NCBI GenBank assembly: GCA_014706295.1
Contig: JACSVZ010000008.1
Coordinates: 15,526,159 to 15,590,158, forward strand
Origin: Lycocorax pyrrhopterus obiensis
Taxonomy: Eukaryota; Chordata; Aves; Passeriformes; Paradisaeidae
Reading direction: 5' to 3'
DNA length: 64,000 nucleotides
Both the position numbers and the translations under genes were made by a program. Position 1 is the first letter of the stretch; each line of letters starts with the position of its first letter. Shown piece after piece: positions 39,002 through 52,822 of the stretch. The notes beneath the pieces were generated by a model, which was not told the origin of the DNA, made no database searches, and worked only from the letters and a program-made list of their open reading frames with translations.

Positions 39002-42000
39002 GCTGTTATGCAGTCTGCACAAGAATTTCGGTTGCTGTCTGAGCTGTGGTATTGAGGACTTCCTATGGGGGCATGTTTTAACTTTCTCATTACGAAGAAA
39101 TATATTTATGTGAAATTTAAAGCCAAGTTCTCTGTCAGTTATAGTCATGGAAATTAGAACTCTCTTGCCTGGTGGACTGTCAACTCTTAAAACAAATCAA
39201 GGTTTCTTAGCATATTCTTTGCCTTCCTGCTTTTCCTTTTATATACTTGGGGATTGGTTTCAGTGATTGAGAAACACTGCCTTTGCTTTCACTTGACATG
39301 TTTTAGGGAGACACAGTGGTGTATGCACTCTGTTATTGAATATTTTCTGTTTAGAACAAAGCGGTTGGTTGCACTGCTCTTCATGCGTGTATAAAATAAA
39401 GTACTCTTTGATCTTTCTTTCCTGTATATCTCTAATCTAGACCCATTCTGCTTTTTTTTCTCCCAGTTGGAGGGTGTACTTGTGAGCCAGGCATTGTTGA
39501 CTTTGCTCTGTGTGTTGGCTTCTGAACAAAGGCAGTGCTGAAAAGGTGAGTGCTTAACTTCCATCTTCTTTGATGCAGGTTTATGTTCAGAGGAACTGAT
39601 AAATTCAGACTTGCCAAACCTGTCACCTTAAACCGTATCTAGGTTTGCAATGGAGAAAGTCTAATCTACCAGCTCATAAAATTGTGAGCGTCAGCCATCA
39701 AAGCACTGTGAGACTCTGGTTTAGTGTAAATTGTATGGTGTTCTGCAGCATTGGAGGCCAGAGAAGCTGAAAGGTAGGCATGTTTCATCTCTTGAACAGA
39801 TCTGAATTTAGACCTAGAGAAATCTCTGAGACCCTGAAAATAAACAGTGATAAAAATACAATACCCACCCTGTAATCTACATGGGAAGGGATGGCTGAGA
39901 GGTGTGCATGGCTACCTGTTTCCTACACGGTTGTGTGAATTTTTCATCACATTTTATGTATACCACATCAACTATCTTCTGAAGGTAGCTGAGGTACCTG
40001 AGCATTAACTGAACAGGCTTTTATCAAATTGACAAGACTATTTATAAGATGGGGAATAAGTTTAATGGCATTGCTCTGCTGAGAGTACTTATCAGGAGTT
40101 TTTCAAAACCTTCCCTTGCAGTCAGTGAAATACTGAGTGTGCCAGGCATGCAAAAGTACAGTGACTATGGGGAGTGTCAAACTTAGTTTATAGGAAATAA
40201 ACAAAACTTTGTTTATAAGAAGTTATTAGTACTCTAAAGAAGGGTGAATATGAAAGAGTGAATATGTGATATTGTAATGCCTATAGTCATCTGTTTTCCA
40301 TGAGACTGTACTAACTATCAACTTGCTAAATTTCAGGGTGTGTCTTTGAAACCATGAAAGGCAAGGCAAAATTCTTCTCCTCATTTTGTGTATAGATAAA
40401 TTTGTCTGGTAAAGCAAGATCTTGTTCTGTGATTCTCTTGCTCTGTGATTGCAATGAGAAGAACCTATCTGACTAAGGACTCTTACAGTCTCCTGACTGA
40501 AGGACACTAAAATCAATAGTCTACTGCATACAGCTCCAGAAGTAGTTCTGTGTGTCAGAAATGTGTCCCTGGATGACATTTGATGCGACAGTATGCATCG
40601 AATTTAAGATTACAGTTAGGTTTGGTATGTTTCCTCTATTGGGAAGTGGTGAGAAGCAATCATGAGGAATACAATATGAAGAAAGATTTGCAAGCAAGCA
40701 AGGAATAATTTTAATTTAGGAGGTGGTGTAATTTAAGAGGTAGATGTAAGGATCTGTCCTGGAAGAAGTTACAGTTATGAAGTTGTAATTTTATTAAATA
40801 ATCATAAAGAATAATTCTCTGTACCTAGGGGTTGTAGAGAATAATCGTTTCTAATAAGGTTGAGTTCAGCAATTACCGTGGTACTCTTGAGGCTAAGCAT
40901 TTTTGGTCTTTCTACAATTAGTGGCTAAGTCATGTGAGACTTAGTGGTACAACTGAGCTGAGTTGGAAATGGCATTTTGGGTTTTTTCTTCTAAGGCTTG
41001 CTGTTGTAGACAAGACCCTAAAAGCAAGCAAATCTTATGTGTTGAAAACTGTAAGGGCAGTTACAGACGATCCACGTGTTTTTGTGCTTGTCCTCTAGAA
41101 AACATGGATTCCTTAAAAAGAAGCAGCCCTCCCCCCATCCCAAGCAAACTCCCTTAACTTTATTTCCCAATGTGATGCTTTTATAAAATATGTAGTTTAA
41201 GGAATCTGCATCAAGTTGCTTCTTTCCTCTTGTCATTTCTCTCGCCCTTCTGAATGAGTTACTGTGTGCCCTCTGCCATATCCATCTAACTGGCTGAACT
41301 GTAGATGTGCAGTGACTTTGTGCAGCTACAAAAGCAATATATAATGCACAAGTCAGATTTTTTAATCAGACAGCCTGATGAGACCAGACATACAAATATC
41401 ACTGGATTTAGTTATGTAGTTTTAGGTATCAAAAGAAGCTGATTGCTCATCTCTCCTGTTTGGTGGTATCTGTTTCTTCGTGCTTTGATTCATGATGCAG
41501 GAAGGCTTAAATATCTTTCTTGATACATGTAGGTTCTCTAGAGGGATCTTTGGAGTCCTTAGTTAGCATACTGCATTTTTGCTTCCTTTTCCATACCAAG
41601 AGAACTGATTATTTGGAAGTGATTGTAAGTACATAGGTTTACTGCAGGAAAACTTTCTGAGACCCCTTTTGAGATCCTCACTCTCATCAGAAATTCAGGC
41701 ACAGGACAAAGTTTTGGACCTCTGTGTTGGAAACACCAGATTGGAACAAGGAGTTCTGTTTTGCGGAGAGCTCTGCCCATGTAGGGCTGTATTAGCAGCA
41801 GCTGCCTGAAGCAGGCCCTTCCTGCTGAGGAATCTTCTTCAACCAGACATCTCCCTCTCCAGTAAGCAGTAGTGTCCTCGTGATTCCTTTCAGATGCGCT
41901 GGCTGTTGTGGACTAGAGTGTATGAGGGTGGATATTGCACTGAATTTGGTGTCTCTCCCAAGTTGGCAGGATTGTTCCCAGCTGTCAGTGACTCACAGTA

Positions 42001-44299
42001 GCTGAGTTGCTGTCTCAGAGTTCAAGTTAATGGAATTTGCAGTTCAGTTTCCCTTGATTTGTTTGGCAGAGATGAAATTTCCCATGAACTAGCAAGAGCA
42101 GGACAGAGATTCCACAAAGTAGTAGCTTTGAATGTATGTTGGGTCTGAAAAATTTCTGAGAGCTGCTGTCCTTACTTCCTCAGCACTTCCTTGGGAATAA
42201 CTTCTTGCCAACAGTCATGCTTTCAGGTGTTTCCTTTTGTTTTGTCTAGCTTCTTACACTGTGCTTATTGCTGACAGTCTCCAGTTTCCAGAACAGCATT
42301 AAATATGTGATAAATGTATGCCACATGATTGTCATCTTACTCTTTCTCTGAATGGATGGCAAACTTCATTTGGATTTAGAGGTTCTGTTTTCTCAGCAGG
42401 GTAACTACTTTATTTATGCCGAAGAAAAAGGGCACAAATGTCATCAATGCAATTCATTCATAGAATTAATTTATTTACCGAATGATAAATTACATTTTAT
42501 CCTGTCTTTTTTGCCACTTGACATTTTTACCAAGCAGGTTGTCTTATGGTAATATGAAGGGATATTTGAAATAACTGGGGTGTACCATGTACAGTGGGGA
42601 CCTGGTTTTATGTGTTGTTTTTGACAGTTGTTCTAGTAGTGCGTGGTTCCTCTAGAGAGCCTGCTGGACTCCAAGAGAGCTGTGTTTGGATGGAGGCAGT
42701 ATTAAGTGCTGACTTCTGAACAGCACTGATTCCTCCAGAATCAGTAGGACCTTTGAATTTTTTTTTATTTTCTTTGAAGACAGCTGTTAGGTGACTGAGA
42801 ATCACTGTCAGTTCCCAAAATAAACAGGTCTTCTGAAGCTTATTTGCCGCCTTGTTGCTCTGTTACAGAGTATCAGAATATTGGAAGCAAGTTCAGTCTC
42901 AACACTTGTGGCTCGATTATATTGCATGTGAACCTTGGGCATGTCTGTGAAGAGCATTTTCTAGTTCAGGGTGGTGTTAGAAAATGCGTGGAAGTCCAAG
43001 AAAATAGCAAATGTTTGCTGTTCAATGTTGTGGCTTTTCTGTTGTCATTAATCTATTATAAAGAAGCTCCAAGAACCCAGAGTAAGAAGATGATATTCAG
43101 TTCACCAATCAATAAGCAAAGAAGGGAAGAGGTAATAGATAAAATTTTATTTTCTGGTTATACGAAGCAAGAACTGCCCAAGAAGATTAAATGTGTATGT
43201 GTTTCAGACTTCAATTGCGTTTTTCCGTTAAACAGGATTGCCTTCTCCTCTCCAGTTCTATATTAGCTTCCTTTGTGTACCATTTTATAAAGAAGACCCA
43301 TAATCCTGTCTTTTTCAATGGAATCACAGATGGTGAAACTCCTCTGTTTGTACGTAGCACAGGTTTGCCACATTGAGTTTAAAGGGCATGTAGTGAGGTT
43401 AAGGACACTTTCAGGGTACTTTTCTCTATTAATACAAAGTACTTGTTTTACTCTCTGGTAAAATCAGTTTTTTATTTTTGTTACATCCACCATCACAAGG
43501 AAATATTGAAGTAGTTTTCCTGCCCCCGACTTTTTCTCAAGGCATGTGGAGGGCAAGAGTTTCATGTGTTGACTGCTAAAAACTTGTTTATGTGAATGTA
43601 TTAAGAAAAGGTAAAATCAGCTTTTTACAGCTAGGAAGTCAGTATGTAGTAAGCTCAATTACCTTAAATCATGGTGTAGACTTCTTATTCAGAAAAAAGT
43701 TTACTTGAGTTTGCTGTGTCTTTGGCTTTCTTTCTAAATACCTGAAGAATAAAAGCTCCTTCTGTGTATGTCAAGGGATTTTGTAATGATCTCCCCTACT
43801 GATCTCAGTGACATATTCAGTTCTGCAGAAGTCATACAGTACATGCAAAAATTCTTTGTCACTTGGTTTTTTTCACCTTGGTGTTGTGGCACTGACTTTG
43901 GTAGTTGTTCAGAGTCCTAAGAGCAGTCTTCACTGGAGGACACATTGTAATTAGTATCAGGCTGATTGGAGTAACCTATTTATGGTTTTAGAAATGTACT
44001 AGAAATTGTGCTTAGAAATGTACAATAGGTGATAATACTGAAAATATTGTGTAGATACTGTTCATTACCTGGACTTCAATGTGCAGTGTTTTGTGGTCAC
44101 TTTAAAGGCCAGGAAAGGATACAGGAGAAGGAGGGGCAGAGAGCTTCATATCCAAATGAGAAGTACCACAGTACCAGATAAATATGATTCTAACTTTAAA
44201 AAAATATTGAATACTTTAGCACAGGTAATTTAAAACCTATCAGGCATGCATGACTGATAGAAAAGAGGAATAAAAAGAGCCAGATAGAAAACAGGATAA

Positions 44300-44323
44300 A
44301 CTCACACAGTACAATGTGTGAGT
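44300..44323. repeat. Short inverted repeat
   Basis: ACTCACACA and TGTGTGAGT form a 9-bp perfect stem around a six-base loop (GTACAA). No further context suggests a function. Confidence 0.6.
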
Positions 44324-45532
44324 CAATTTCTAAAAACTGTTTGTTTCTATGAATATTTGAATTTAGCTTTTATTGAAACTTCAGAAAGGTGGAATGGCTT
44401 ATTTCAAATTGTCCGATATTGGGCCAACATAAATTCCAGCTCTGAATTGTCCTCTATACTATCATACAGTTTCCTGATTTTGTGAACTGATATCATTAAC
44501 TACAGGGAGGTAGTGCATCAAAATTCACTGTTTCTAGAAGAAGCTTTTTGTGGAAGGGGGTCTCCCACAAAAGTCTTAATAAATTCATCTTACTTTGTCC
44601 TCTGCTCTACCTTTTCACTCAGTTATGTAATTTATAACTTTTGTTCTTCCTTGACCTCTTGATAGTTCAGAATTCCAAATCATTCTCTCCTTGCAGTTGC
44701 TGTCTGAATTCATTCCATCTGGCTTCTGCAGTCTAATAGACGAAAGCTCAGACAAAGCATGTAATCTCATGTTTTGGAAATTAGAAATCAAAAACATGTG
44801 TTTCAAGTGAAGAAGGGACTATCTCCATCTCGGAGTACCTGAACTGCTGCCCTAAGTGGCTGGTCCTGTGTCAAAAAGTGAATAATCTGATAAATTTCCA
44901 ACTGTCCTCAAGATAGCCAGTCAAAAACAGAGCTTTTAAGACAAGAGTACTGTAAACTATTTCTTTTACTGAGCCACTTGAGGAACTCTGAATGTAAGGG
45001 ATTTTGCTCTATGTGCATGTAGCATCAAAGGCAGTAAATGTGCAGAAGTTCTTCAGCCAAGTCCTAAAGGCAGCAAGCAGTCTCAGGGTCAGCTGTGCAG
45101 CACTGACTAGTTGGCAAATTGTCTTCCCAACCTGGAATGGCACCTGGGGCTTACTGTTTGCCATGTAGTTTTTAAGAAAAGTATACATTTATTCTTTTGG
45201 CTCCATAATGTTTTAAAAATGGTTTACAGCTGCATGTCTGTTCCTCTCTTCTCCTAGTTCTCTATGACTCTAACTTGTGTTTGAGCTGTCTTCTTGCTCT
45301 TTTTTCTTGAGCTGAAATGTTTTATCTTGTCATAAGAAGAGGTCTCTCTTGCTTTTGTTGTCTGTATTGTAACCTCAGTAGCTGAATTTGAGGTACAGTA
45401 GTCGCTTACTTTCCAAGACAGGAAGGGTGAGGAAAAGCCAGCAGCATGAAGTGGGTAGGTGCATCAGTGTAACATATGAGAGAATAGTGTGGTGATAAAA
45501 GGCAATGAGCTTCTAAATAAACACGGAGAGAA

Positions 45533-45556
45533 TGTGTGTGTGTGTGTGTGTGTGTG
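45533..45556 (+). repeat. (TG)12 microsatellite
   Basis: Twelve uninterrupted TG dinucleotides. It is likely polymorphic in length between individuals. Confidence 0.97.
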
Positions 45557-47229
45557 GTAGAGAGGGAGGTGTCTCAAAAAGCTGTGTTTGTTCTCTTGAG
45601 GCTCCCGAGTGCTATAATTGAGTCAACATGTCAAAGTGAAGTATGTGCTGAGCTTTGGGAGCAGGGAAAAACTGCATCTTCTGCACATAGGGGGTTTGGA
45701 TGAACCCCATCTTACAGCGATAATAAGCACTCTGCTTTTGCACTGCTGAAGCTACAACTCAACAGAATAGCTGTCCAACTAAGCTGTATGACTGATGTTT
45801 CTCTAAGAATTGCTTTAAATCTTTGTTTGGTTAGGAAGCAATGAGTAACTGGCTTTGCCTTTCTTTCTGTTGCGGATGTGAACAAAGATGATTGAACAGA
45901 GGGGAAGATGACTGAATGCACTATTGAGATACAGGCAAAACAAACTGAAAGGGTCTTCCTTAATTTATTTCTGAGTCTCAGAGAAACAAGTGCCTGTGTG
46001 TCTTGCCATATTTCTTATGTCGGTGTAATGTTTTGGGGATATACTGACTTTTCTTTACTGTCGGATTTTTGTGTTTTAAATGGATGGAAAAGGGTTGATT
46101 ACAACCCTTTGTCCTGGTGGTTTGTTGCAGCCTTTGGCTGTGTGACTTCATGCATGATGCTGCACTGGCAGCTCTCCTTGGCCATAGCTCACTGCAGCAT
46201 TGCCCTAGGAATTCATATGAAATTGAAAGTCCTTTAAGGCCAATGTTTCCTTGCTAACATGCTAATTTTGTCTTGATTGGGTTTTATGTAGAATATCTAC
46301 CTTTGGTGCTTTTGTATTTTATAAATCGTGCTTACTGACATATCTGATGTTCTGATTGTTTCCATAGTGACAGCAATGGCAGAAACCTGAAAAGGGAAGG
46401 TGACAGCATTGTATTTTTAAGATGAACTGTTTTACAGAGGAATAGTTTGAGGGGGTGGGAATACAGTCGATTTTTTTCAAGCAGTAACAGAATATACTTT
46501 TTCAAGCAGTAGTACTTACTTGGAGGTCAGAGAAGAAAGATTTGGTTTGATATTTTGGCATTTATTTGTGTGAGAAAGCAGTGAGCACAAGGTTAATCTC
46601 AATAATATGAGATGTTTTCAGCAATGTCTCCTTTCTTGCTGCTCCAAAAGATGATAAAATCTTGAAATGCAGAAAACTGAAATGTGCAGATTATCTTCAC
46701 AGGAAAGGTAGAAGTCAACATGCCTGTGAGAAAATGTGTAACATACTTTTGTTTCATAATTTCTCCCTTCTAAATTCATAAACAAAGTGCAGGAAGCTTT
46801 TAGCATTAAAATTCAGACACAAAGCCATTAGTGAGAGCTTCAGCCTTCTTTTCTCCTTTGGTAAAATCAGTCAGTTGTCTTATTTTATTTTCTGGGAACA
46901 AGGCTTTATTCCCTTTCATTACATATCATATTATTTGCATTTGAAAGTAAGATACCTTGAGAGAATATAGGCATTTGCTTAGAGTCCGTGCTGCAACAGA
47001 GAGGGGTTTTTTTGAAGTGTTTTGTAGGAGACACAAGCTTCCCTAACGTTCCCTTTTGTACTTGGTGTTGATGCTTCTTCCTGTGGTGCGGTCGCTTGAA
47101 GGAGTTGCCTGAGATGTGATGTATGCCCACTGTTCTTATATCAGCACAGACAAGTGAGAGGAGATAATGTGAGAGATGCTTGTAAATTCTGTCAAATATT
47201 TTCATTCAGAGACTAACGTTTTTCTGTGA

Positions 47230-47420
47230 AGCATTGGTTAGCATTCTGGTTGAGTCACCATACCTGGAGGTATTTAAAAGATGTGTAGATATGGCACTTA
47301 GGGAGACACTTAGGGACTGCCAAGTCTACCACTTGGTTGGATTTAGGTGTACCTGACAGTGCCAGGTTAATGGTTGGACTGCATCTTGAAGGTCTTTTCC
47401 AACCAAACAATTCTGTGATT
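47230..47420 (+). mobile_element. CR1 LINE 3' fragment
   Basis: Contains the end of CR1 ORF2 (GAGTCACCATACCTGGAGG, TTTAAAAGATGTGTAGATATGG split) followed by the 3' UTR signature GGTTAATGGTTGGACTGCAT, GAAGGTCTTTTCCAACC and the terminal ATTCTGTGATTC. It is 5'-truncated and moderately diverged, in the same orientation as the presumed host gene. Confidence 0.85.
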
Positions 47421-47424
47421 CAAA

Positions 47425-50235
47425 GCATGCTTTTCCTGCCCGCCCTGTCACAGTGCCTGGGATCTGTGGTCAGGTTTGGGACCTTGCACCCAGGTAGTTC
47501 TAGAACAAGCCTAGAAAGAATAAGTCAGGCTGTGCTGCCCATCTCCAGGTGGCAGACACATCCTCCAGCCCTGGGGAAATCAAGCAGGCTGGTAGTAAGA
47601 CACAGGTGCTACACTCCAATTTAACACATTGTTAAATTCATATCTCTTATGCCTTCCAGCTGAAATATGGCATCATACTGTAAACTGAACATGTGTTACA
47701 TCTTATTACACTGGGGAAGAGAAGCCGGCAGCTGGGAGTTTGTGTTGCTTTTTAAGTTGCACAAGTTAGTTGGTTATCTGTGCCTGAGGCCTCTTTGGTC
47801 ACATCTGCATTAGTACCTCAGCTGGTTCTTCTATCATTGTGGTGTCTTGGGAGTGGAGTGAATAAAAACATGTAATTTACGATTCTTTATATTTATCTGC
47901 AGTGTTCTGGTCAGCTTGTTGAAAGCTGTTTGATTCTGGTTTTCCATTCACCTGGAGGAAAGGGAAGTTTCCCAGTTTTTTACCAGCTGGGATCACTGTG
48001 TAAAACAGGGAAGCGGTTTAGAAATCATGGGAGCAGTTAGTTGTAGCAGAAGGGCTGAAGAAAATTGTCTCATCTGTTGAAATTAATGTCATCTTATTTG
48101 CAGAATGATACAAATTGAAATCAGTTTCTTCTTAAGAGACAGGTTCGTTTGTAGATACTTAAGTTGTTGAAATGCTGGCTTAGTGGAAAAAAAGATTGGG
48201 TGGTTGGTGTTATCTCCACTCCCCCCCTCCCAAAAAAATCCCCAACCCATTGTTTTTGTATTGTTTACACTGATGGAGTTTTAAGGCATTGTGTAGTGCT
48301 TTGCCTTAAGTAGTGTCCGGTGTCCCAAGGATACGTTGGACATCATGTGTATTTCAATAGCATTATGAAATGTGGACAGAAATAGATGTTTAGGCATGCC
48401 TCTGTCATGTGAAACATATTTAATTTCTTCATCTGTAAAACTTTTAAATTCACAGCTTCTTCTGATCCCCTTGGAATGAAGGGGTAGTGTTTTTCTTTTT
48501 TGCACTGCTAGTGATAGCAGTTAGTGCTGATTCATTGCTGTTGACCCTCTGCTGCTTGTTAAAAGATAGCTTTATTTGCAGCGGTATCACGGTGTGCTTA
48601 ATTTGGCTTGCTGAATCTATGTAGCTCTTTTAATCTTACATGAAATAGTTAAAATCCAAAAGGAAATTTGGAACGAAAAGAAAAAACCCCAAAACCAAAA
48701 CTAACTATTCACATGTAAATGTACCTATTAAAGCCATAGACCATGTAGATTTAGCTAGTATTATATTAATTTCTTGAAGGAGAACTTTCCCTTAAATCTT
48801 GGGAAAACATCTGCAAGGAAGAAAGCATCTCTTACACGTCTTTTGCTCCTGATTCCAATTACAGGCAGCTGTCTGATTTATACTCAGTGAAAAAGCTAAT
48901 TGTGCCCTTGTAAACTCTTTTAGTTTAGAGGAAAACGTATTTATTTGCATGAAAATGTTTGCATGTGAGATACTGAAAACCTTTCCTGCAGATACAAAAT
49001 TTTAGAGTTCAAAATGTAAAGTCTCTAATGTTGTTCTGAAAGTTGTTCCCTCCCTGGCTGATAGCTTTTACCTTGCCATGTGTCATTAACGTTTACTGCT
49101 ATTTCAAGTTCTTGGGTAACAGACTGAGGTGACTTTGTGTGCTGTTTTAGATGGCATTAGCCAAACAAATTGTTAGGACTATTGCAGTCATTTGCTCTTT
49201 GTCTCTTATGAAACATGAAACTCCTGTGATGCAAAGGATTTTGCATTTATTCTTTTTTGTTTCTAAAGTGGTGGAGAGTTCCTATTTTATGAAAACTTTT
49301 TAAAACATTGACTAATTAAAAAAAAATTACCCTCAAATAGGTTAAAATTTTAGTCTTCACCTCTATGATGAATAATGCTGATTCTTTTGAAGAGCTTTTT
49401 ATTAAAGTCTTATCTTTGATTAATTTTGTGGCACACTTGAAAATAGGAAACTATTGGGTCAGTATAATTTTGCTTACTAGAGAAATATGTTTTGAAAAAA
49501 TTGCGAGCATGAAGTCCACCTCTCCCGTTTTGGGGTGGTGTGTCTGCAGTGGGAAATGACTGGTAATTCAGTGGCACATTGTTCTTTTACTGATGATACA
49601 CACATTGTGTCATCAGGTCAGCTCTGTGTACTCTGTCCATACTCATTCCTACCTTGAAATCACTTGTATTGAGAATAGCTCAGAGTTACTTCAGCCATGG
49701 TTGTCAATTTAAATCAAGATGCTTTGGCTTTCCAAAATGCTGTCCTCAGAATTTTTTGAGGTCTGGATGATTTTTGTGTGTTATCCAATTATGCTTTTTA
49801 GCCTTTTTTATTTCCAGAAACCATTTTAATATATGGTTTGAAAAATTCATGTGTAGTATTTTTTACTGTTTTGTCCTCTGAATCTTTGAGTATCTGTCTT
49901 TTTTGCTTGTTCTTTCTCACTGCTGCATTTCAACCAGGTAAAATGAGTTTTATTCCAATATGCTCATAAGTGTAAATTTGTACTTTTTTTGCCATGGTTA
50001 TTAGGAATTGTCTTTTGTTAAGATGGGATGAAATTGGGAATGTTGCACTGAAAAATAAATGTTCCTTTCCCACAGCAGATGAACTTTTGACATTCAAGGG
50101 AACTTCAAAGCTGTTAAGCTAACAACAACATAAATTATTTCTGTGATGGTGAGTGCTTTCTGACCTGAAATCAAAATGGGTGTTTATTTATTAGATAGTT
50201 AATGTGTTGTTTAATCCCAGAAATAAAAATTTCTT
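47425..50235 (+). other. Presumed intron, nothing recognised
   Basis: No exon or clear transposon seen; an A/C-rich stretch occurs near 48680-48702. Confidence 0.5.
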
Positions 50236-50239
50236 CTTC

Positions 50240-50302
50240 AAAAAAACCAAAATATCAAATCCAAAAAAGCAAACAAAAAACCCAAAGCAAACAACCAAAC
50301 AG
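50240..50302 (+). repeat. A-rich (CAAA)-like low-complexity tract
   Basis: Sixty bases of A runs broken mainly by C's, similar in style to the tract at 20.5 kb. Confidence 0.7.
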
Positions 50303-50881
50303 AACTGAAACACTGCACTTGAGTCTTTTGGCCTGTCAACTTGATAAATGCCATCTTTCCTTTTCTGGTGTCATTATTCTGGGACTGAAAAGTACTGGTT
50401 TATATGAAATAGAAGGGCATTGAGGACCAGAAATGCTCTTGGTGAAGAGTGACTTGTGGCTGCTCTGCCGGTCCCTGCTAGGAATGTTTGCTGTTGTGTC
50501 AATTTATGGCACAGTATCAGTCTCTGTGAGTACGTGTGGATCTGAGTGACTGAGCTTCCCTCAGGGTTAAGAGTGGGAACAGGAAAGAATTTGGTCTCCA
50601 CCATTTTCTCATGTCAGGCGAGTCAGTCTGGGGCTGGGGTATCTCTCCTGGTGTATTAAACCACCTTTAAAGTTGTCTTCTCTGGGACATTGTAAATTCT
50701 GGCTCAGTCTTGGCTGTGTTGGTCAGTGGATGAATACTTAACTCAAAATGTGACACATTTGCTAGGGTTTAATGCATCTATTTTCTTTTTTAATGTAGAA
50801 CGGGATTGCTCATTTCCCTGTTTTAATGTGGTACTTCAGGGAATAGCTGTAGAAAGCATTCTGCTGCTAAGTCTTAGCACC

Positions 50882-51487
50882 TGGTGTCCTGGGATGCCTT
50901 GGGAAGAGCATCGCCAGCAGGTCGAGGGACGTGATTCTGCCCCTCTACCCAGCCCTAGTGAGGGCACATCTGGAGTGCTGTGCCTGTTTCTGGGCTCCTC
51001 AGTACCAGAGAGACATGGAGCTCCTTGAGCAGGCCCAGCAGAGGGTGACAAAGATGATTAAGGGACTGGAGCATCTCTCTTATGAGGAAAGGCTGAGGCA
51101 GCTGTGCCTTTTTCAGCCTCCAGAAGAGACAAGTGAGAGGGGACCTCATCAATGTCTGGAAGTATCTGAAGGGAGGGTGTTGAAAGGATGGATCCAGGCT
51201 CTTCTCAGTGGTGTCAGGCAATAGAAGTGAGAGGCAACAGGCAGAAACTGATGCACAGGAAGTTCCACTAGAACATGAAGAAGAATTTCTTTACTGTGCA
51301 GGTTATTGTGCACCGGAGCAGGTTGCCCAGAGAGGCTGTGGAGTCTCCCTCACTGGAGATATTCCAGAACCATCTGGATGCAGTCCTGTGCAATGTGCTC
51401 TGGAATGACCCTGCCTGTGCAGCTGAGCTGGACCAGGTGAACCACTGTGGTCCCTTCCCAACCTTACCCATTCTGTGATTCTGTGTT
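50882..51487 (+). mobile_element. CR1 LINE, 5'-truncated, ORF2 C-terminus plus 3' end
   Basis: The best-preserved transposon in the window. The frame from 50931 reads LPLYPALVRAHLECC, then FWAPQYQRDMELLEQAQQR and GLEHLSYEERLRQL, the conserved C-terminal region of CR1 reverse transcriptase. The expected continuation (FSL..KR.VRGDLINVWKYLKG) is in another phase after a T run near 51110, showing a one-base indel. A later block (FFTVQV...RLPREAVESPSLEIF) is open in the frame 51275-51478. The element ends with CCCTTCCCAACC and ATTCTGTGATTCTGTG, the CR1 3' octamer-type repeat. The endonuclease and most of the RT are missing, so it is inactive. Confidence 0.93.
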
Positions 51488-51583
51488 ACAGTAAAGTCAC
51501 TTCACATGTTAATTTTCTTAGTAGGCGTGGCGAAGTTTTCAGAGCAGGCATCTACTTGAAAAAGGTGAACTCAGTTCTAGGCT

Positions 51584-51669
51584 CACAGCAGTGGCAGCAG
51601 CAGATCTATTTGTTACCTGAGCAGGTGCAGTTCAGGATGCTGTGATGTGTCTGCTGCTGCCAGTGCTGT
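51584..51669. repeat. Long hairpin-forming inverted repeat
   Basis: About 20-base arms, near 51585-51604 and 51650-51669, pair with a single mismatch around a 45-base loop. The arms are built of CAG/CTG units. The 86-base span is in the size range of microRNA precursors, but the loop is long and trinucleotide-rich sequence pairs easily by chance. Confidence 0.45.
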
Positions 51670-52822
51670 CCCAGTGCGGTTCGCCACTGGTTCACTTCTC
51701 TGTAAAATTGCTATCAGTTGAGATGGTAGCTTTTGTAATGCAAGAGCTGTGTGGAGACCACCAAACTTGATCAGAACTCAAGTGAGCTTCGTTCTCAGCC
51801 AGCCTGAAGCTATTGATGTATTTCAGCTTTTATTATTGCCTGGCAGGCACACATGGTGGGCAGTCCTTTGAATCTTGGCTGTACTGTACTGTTTATTCTT
51901 CTGTTTTGTAAGCTGGATAAGGCCTTGATTCTGTGTGGGCATGCTTCACCCTTCACTTCAGTACCTCTCAGTAGGGTGCCTTTTGAGATACTAGTTTTAG
52001 CCAATTCATAGTAGATTTGTTTCCAAGATGTGTGTCTCTGTGTATGCCATTGGTGAGACACGTCAACATTTCCCTTCTGGTGGCTGAAAGAGAACACACA
52101 GTGGGCACTGTGGTTGGTACGACTCTATGCTCTTGGACTGGTTTTTGTCACGTTTCTGAATATTGGTAACATTGTCAGTGTCTTCTTTCTTGCCTAAAGC
52201 ATGCTGCTAGAACAGATTTCAGAAAGCTCTTAGTTTCTATGCGTATAGTTTTTGAATCACAGGAAGACAAGTGGATAATGTTAATAGATGGCAACTCTTT
52301 GAAGTACGTTAGAATCAACTTCAGAGAGAAAGAAAATCCCTTCCCTGAGCTGCAGATAAACAACAATGCTTTCAAGCCTTCGAGAGGATCAAGGTGAAAC
52401 TCAGTGAACAGCAAGTGCGGGGATGATGATTCTGCTTGGTGGCGATTGGCAAAAATACATTCTTTCCTTTTTGTGCTCCTGTAACAAAGCAAAATAACAA
52501 AGTACTCTGAGATTGTTCTATGAAAGGAATATAAAAAGCTTTTTATGTTAAATGCCCTGATCTTAATAGATGTGGGTAGAATATATTTTAAATGGGATGG
52601 AAATATCTCCTTGAAATTCTGAAATATCTTCAAGACTAGCTGAAAAGAACTGAATTCATCTGATCATGCGGGTGCATTTAACAGCATTTATTTGCTTATG
52701 TAGAGTTGTAGGAGGCTGACATCTTCCAGCTGAGGTGTGTGTCACTCCCACTTTAGTTGGCTTTAGCTGGGAGAGAGAGAACGGAGCAGTCTCATTTCTC
52801 ATTTTCTTGTTAAAGTCTTCAG

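Larger units (their letters stand above)
39005..47225 (+). other. Presumed intron, segment 3
   Basis: About 8 kb with no supported exon or transposon. It holds a (TG)12 microsatellite at 45533 and a small perfect hairpin at 44300-44323. Open frames of up to 140 codons (42844-43266) lack any recognisable domain. Confidence 0.5.

Noticed and set aside
42844..43266. 140-codon ORF as a gene
   Set aside because: It starts at a non-ATG codon, has no domain and has AT-rich codon composition like its surroundings.
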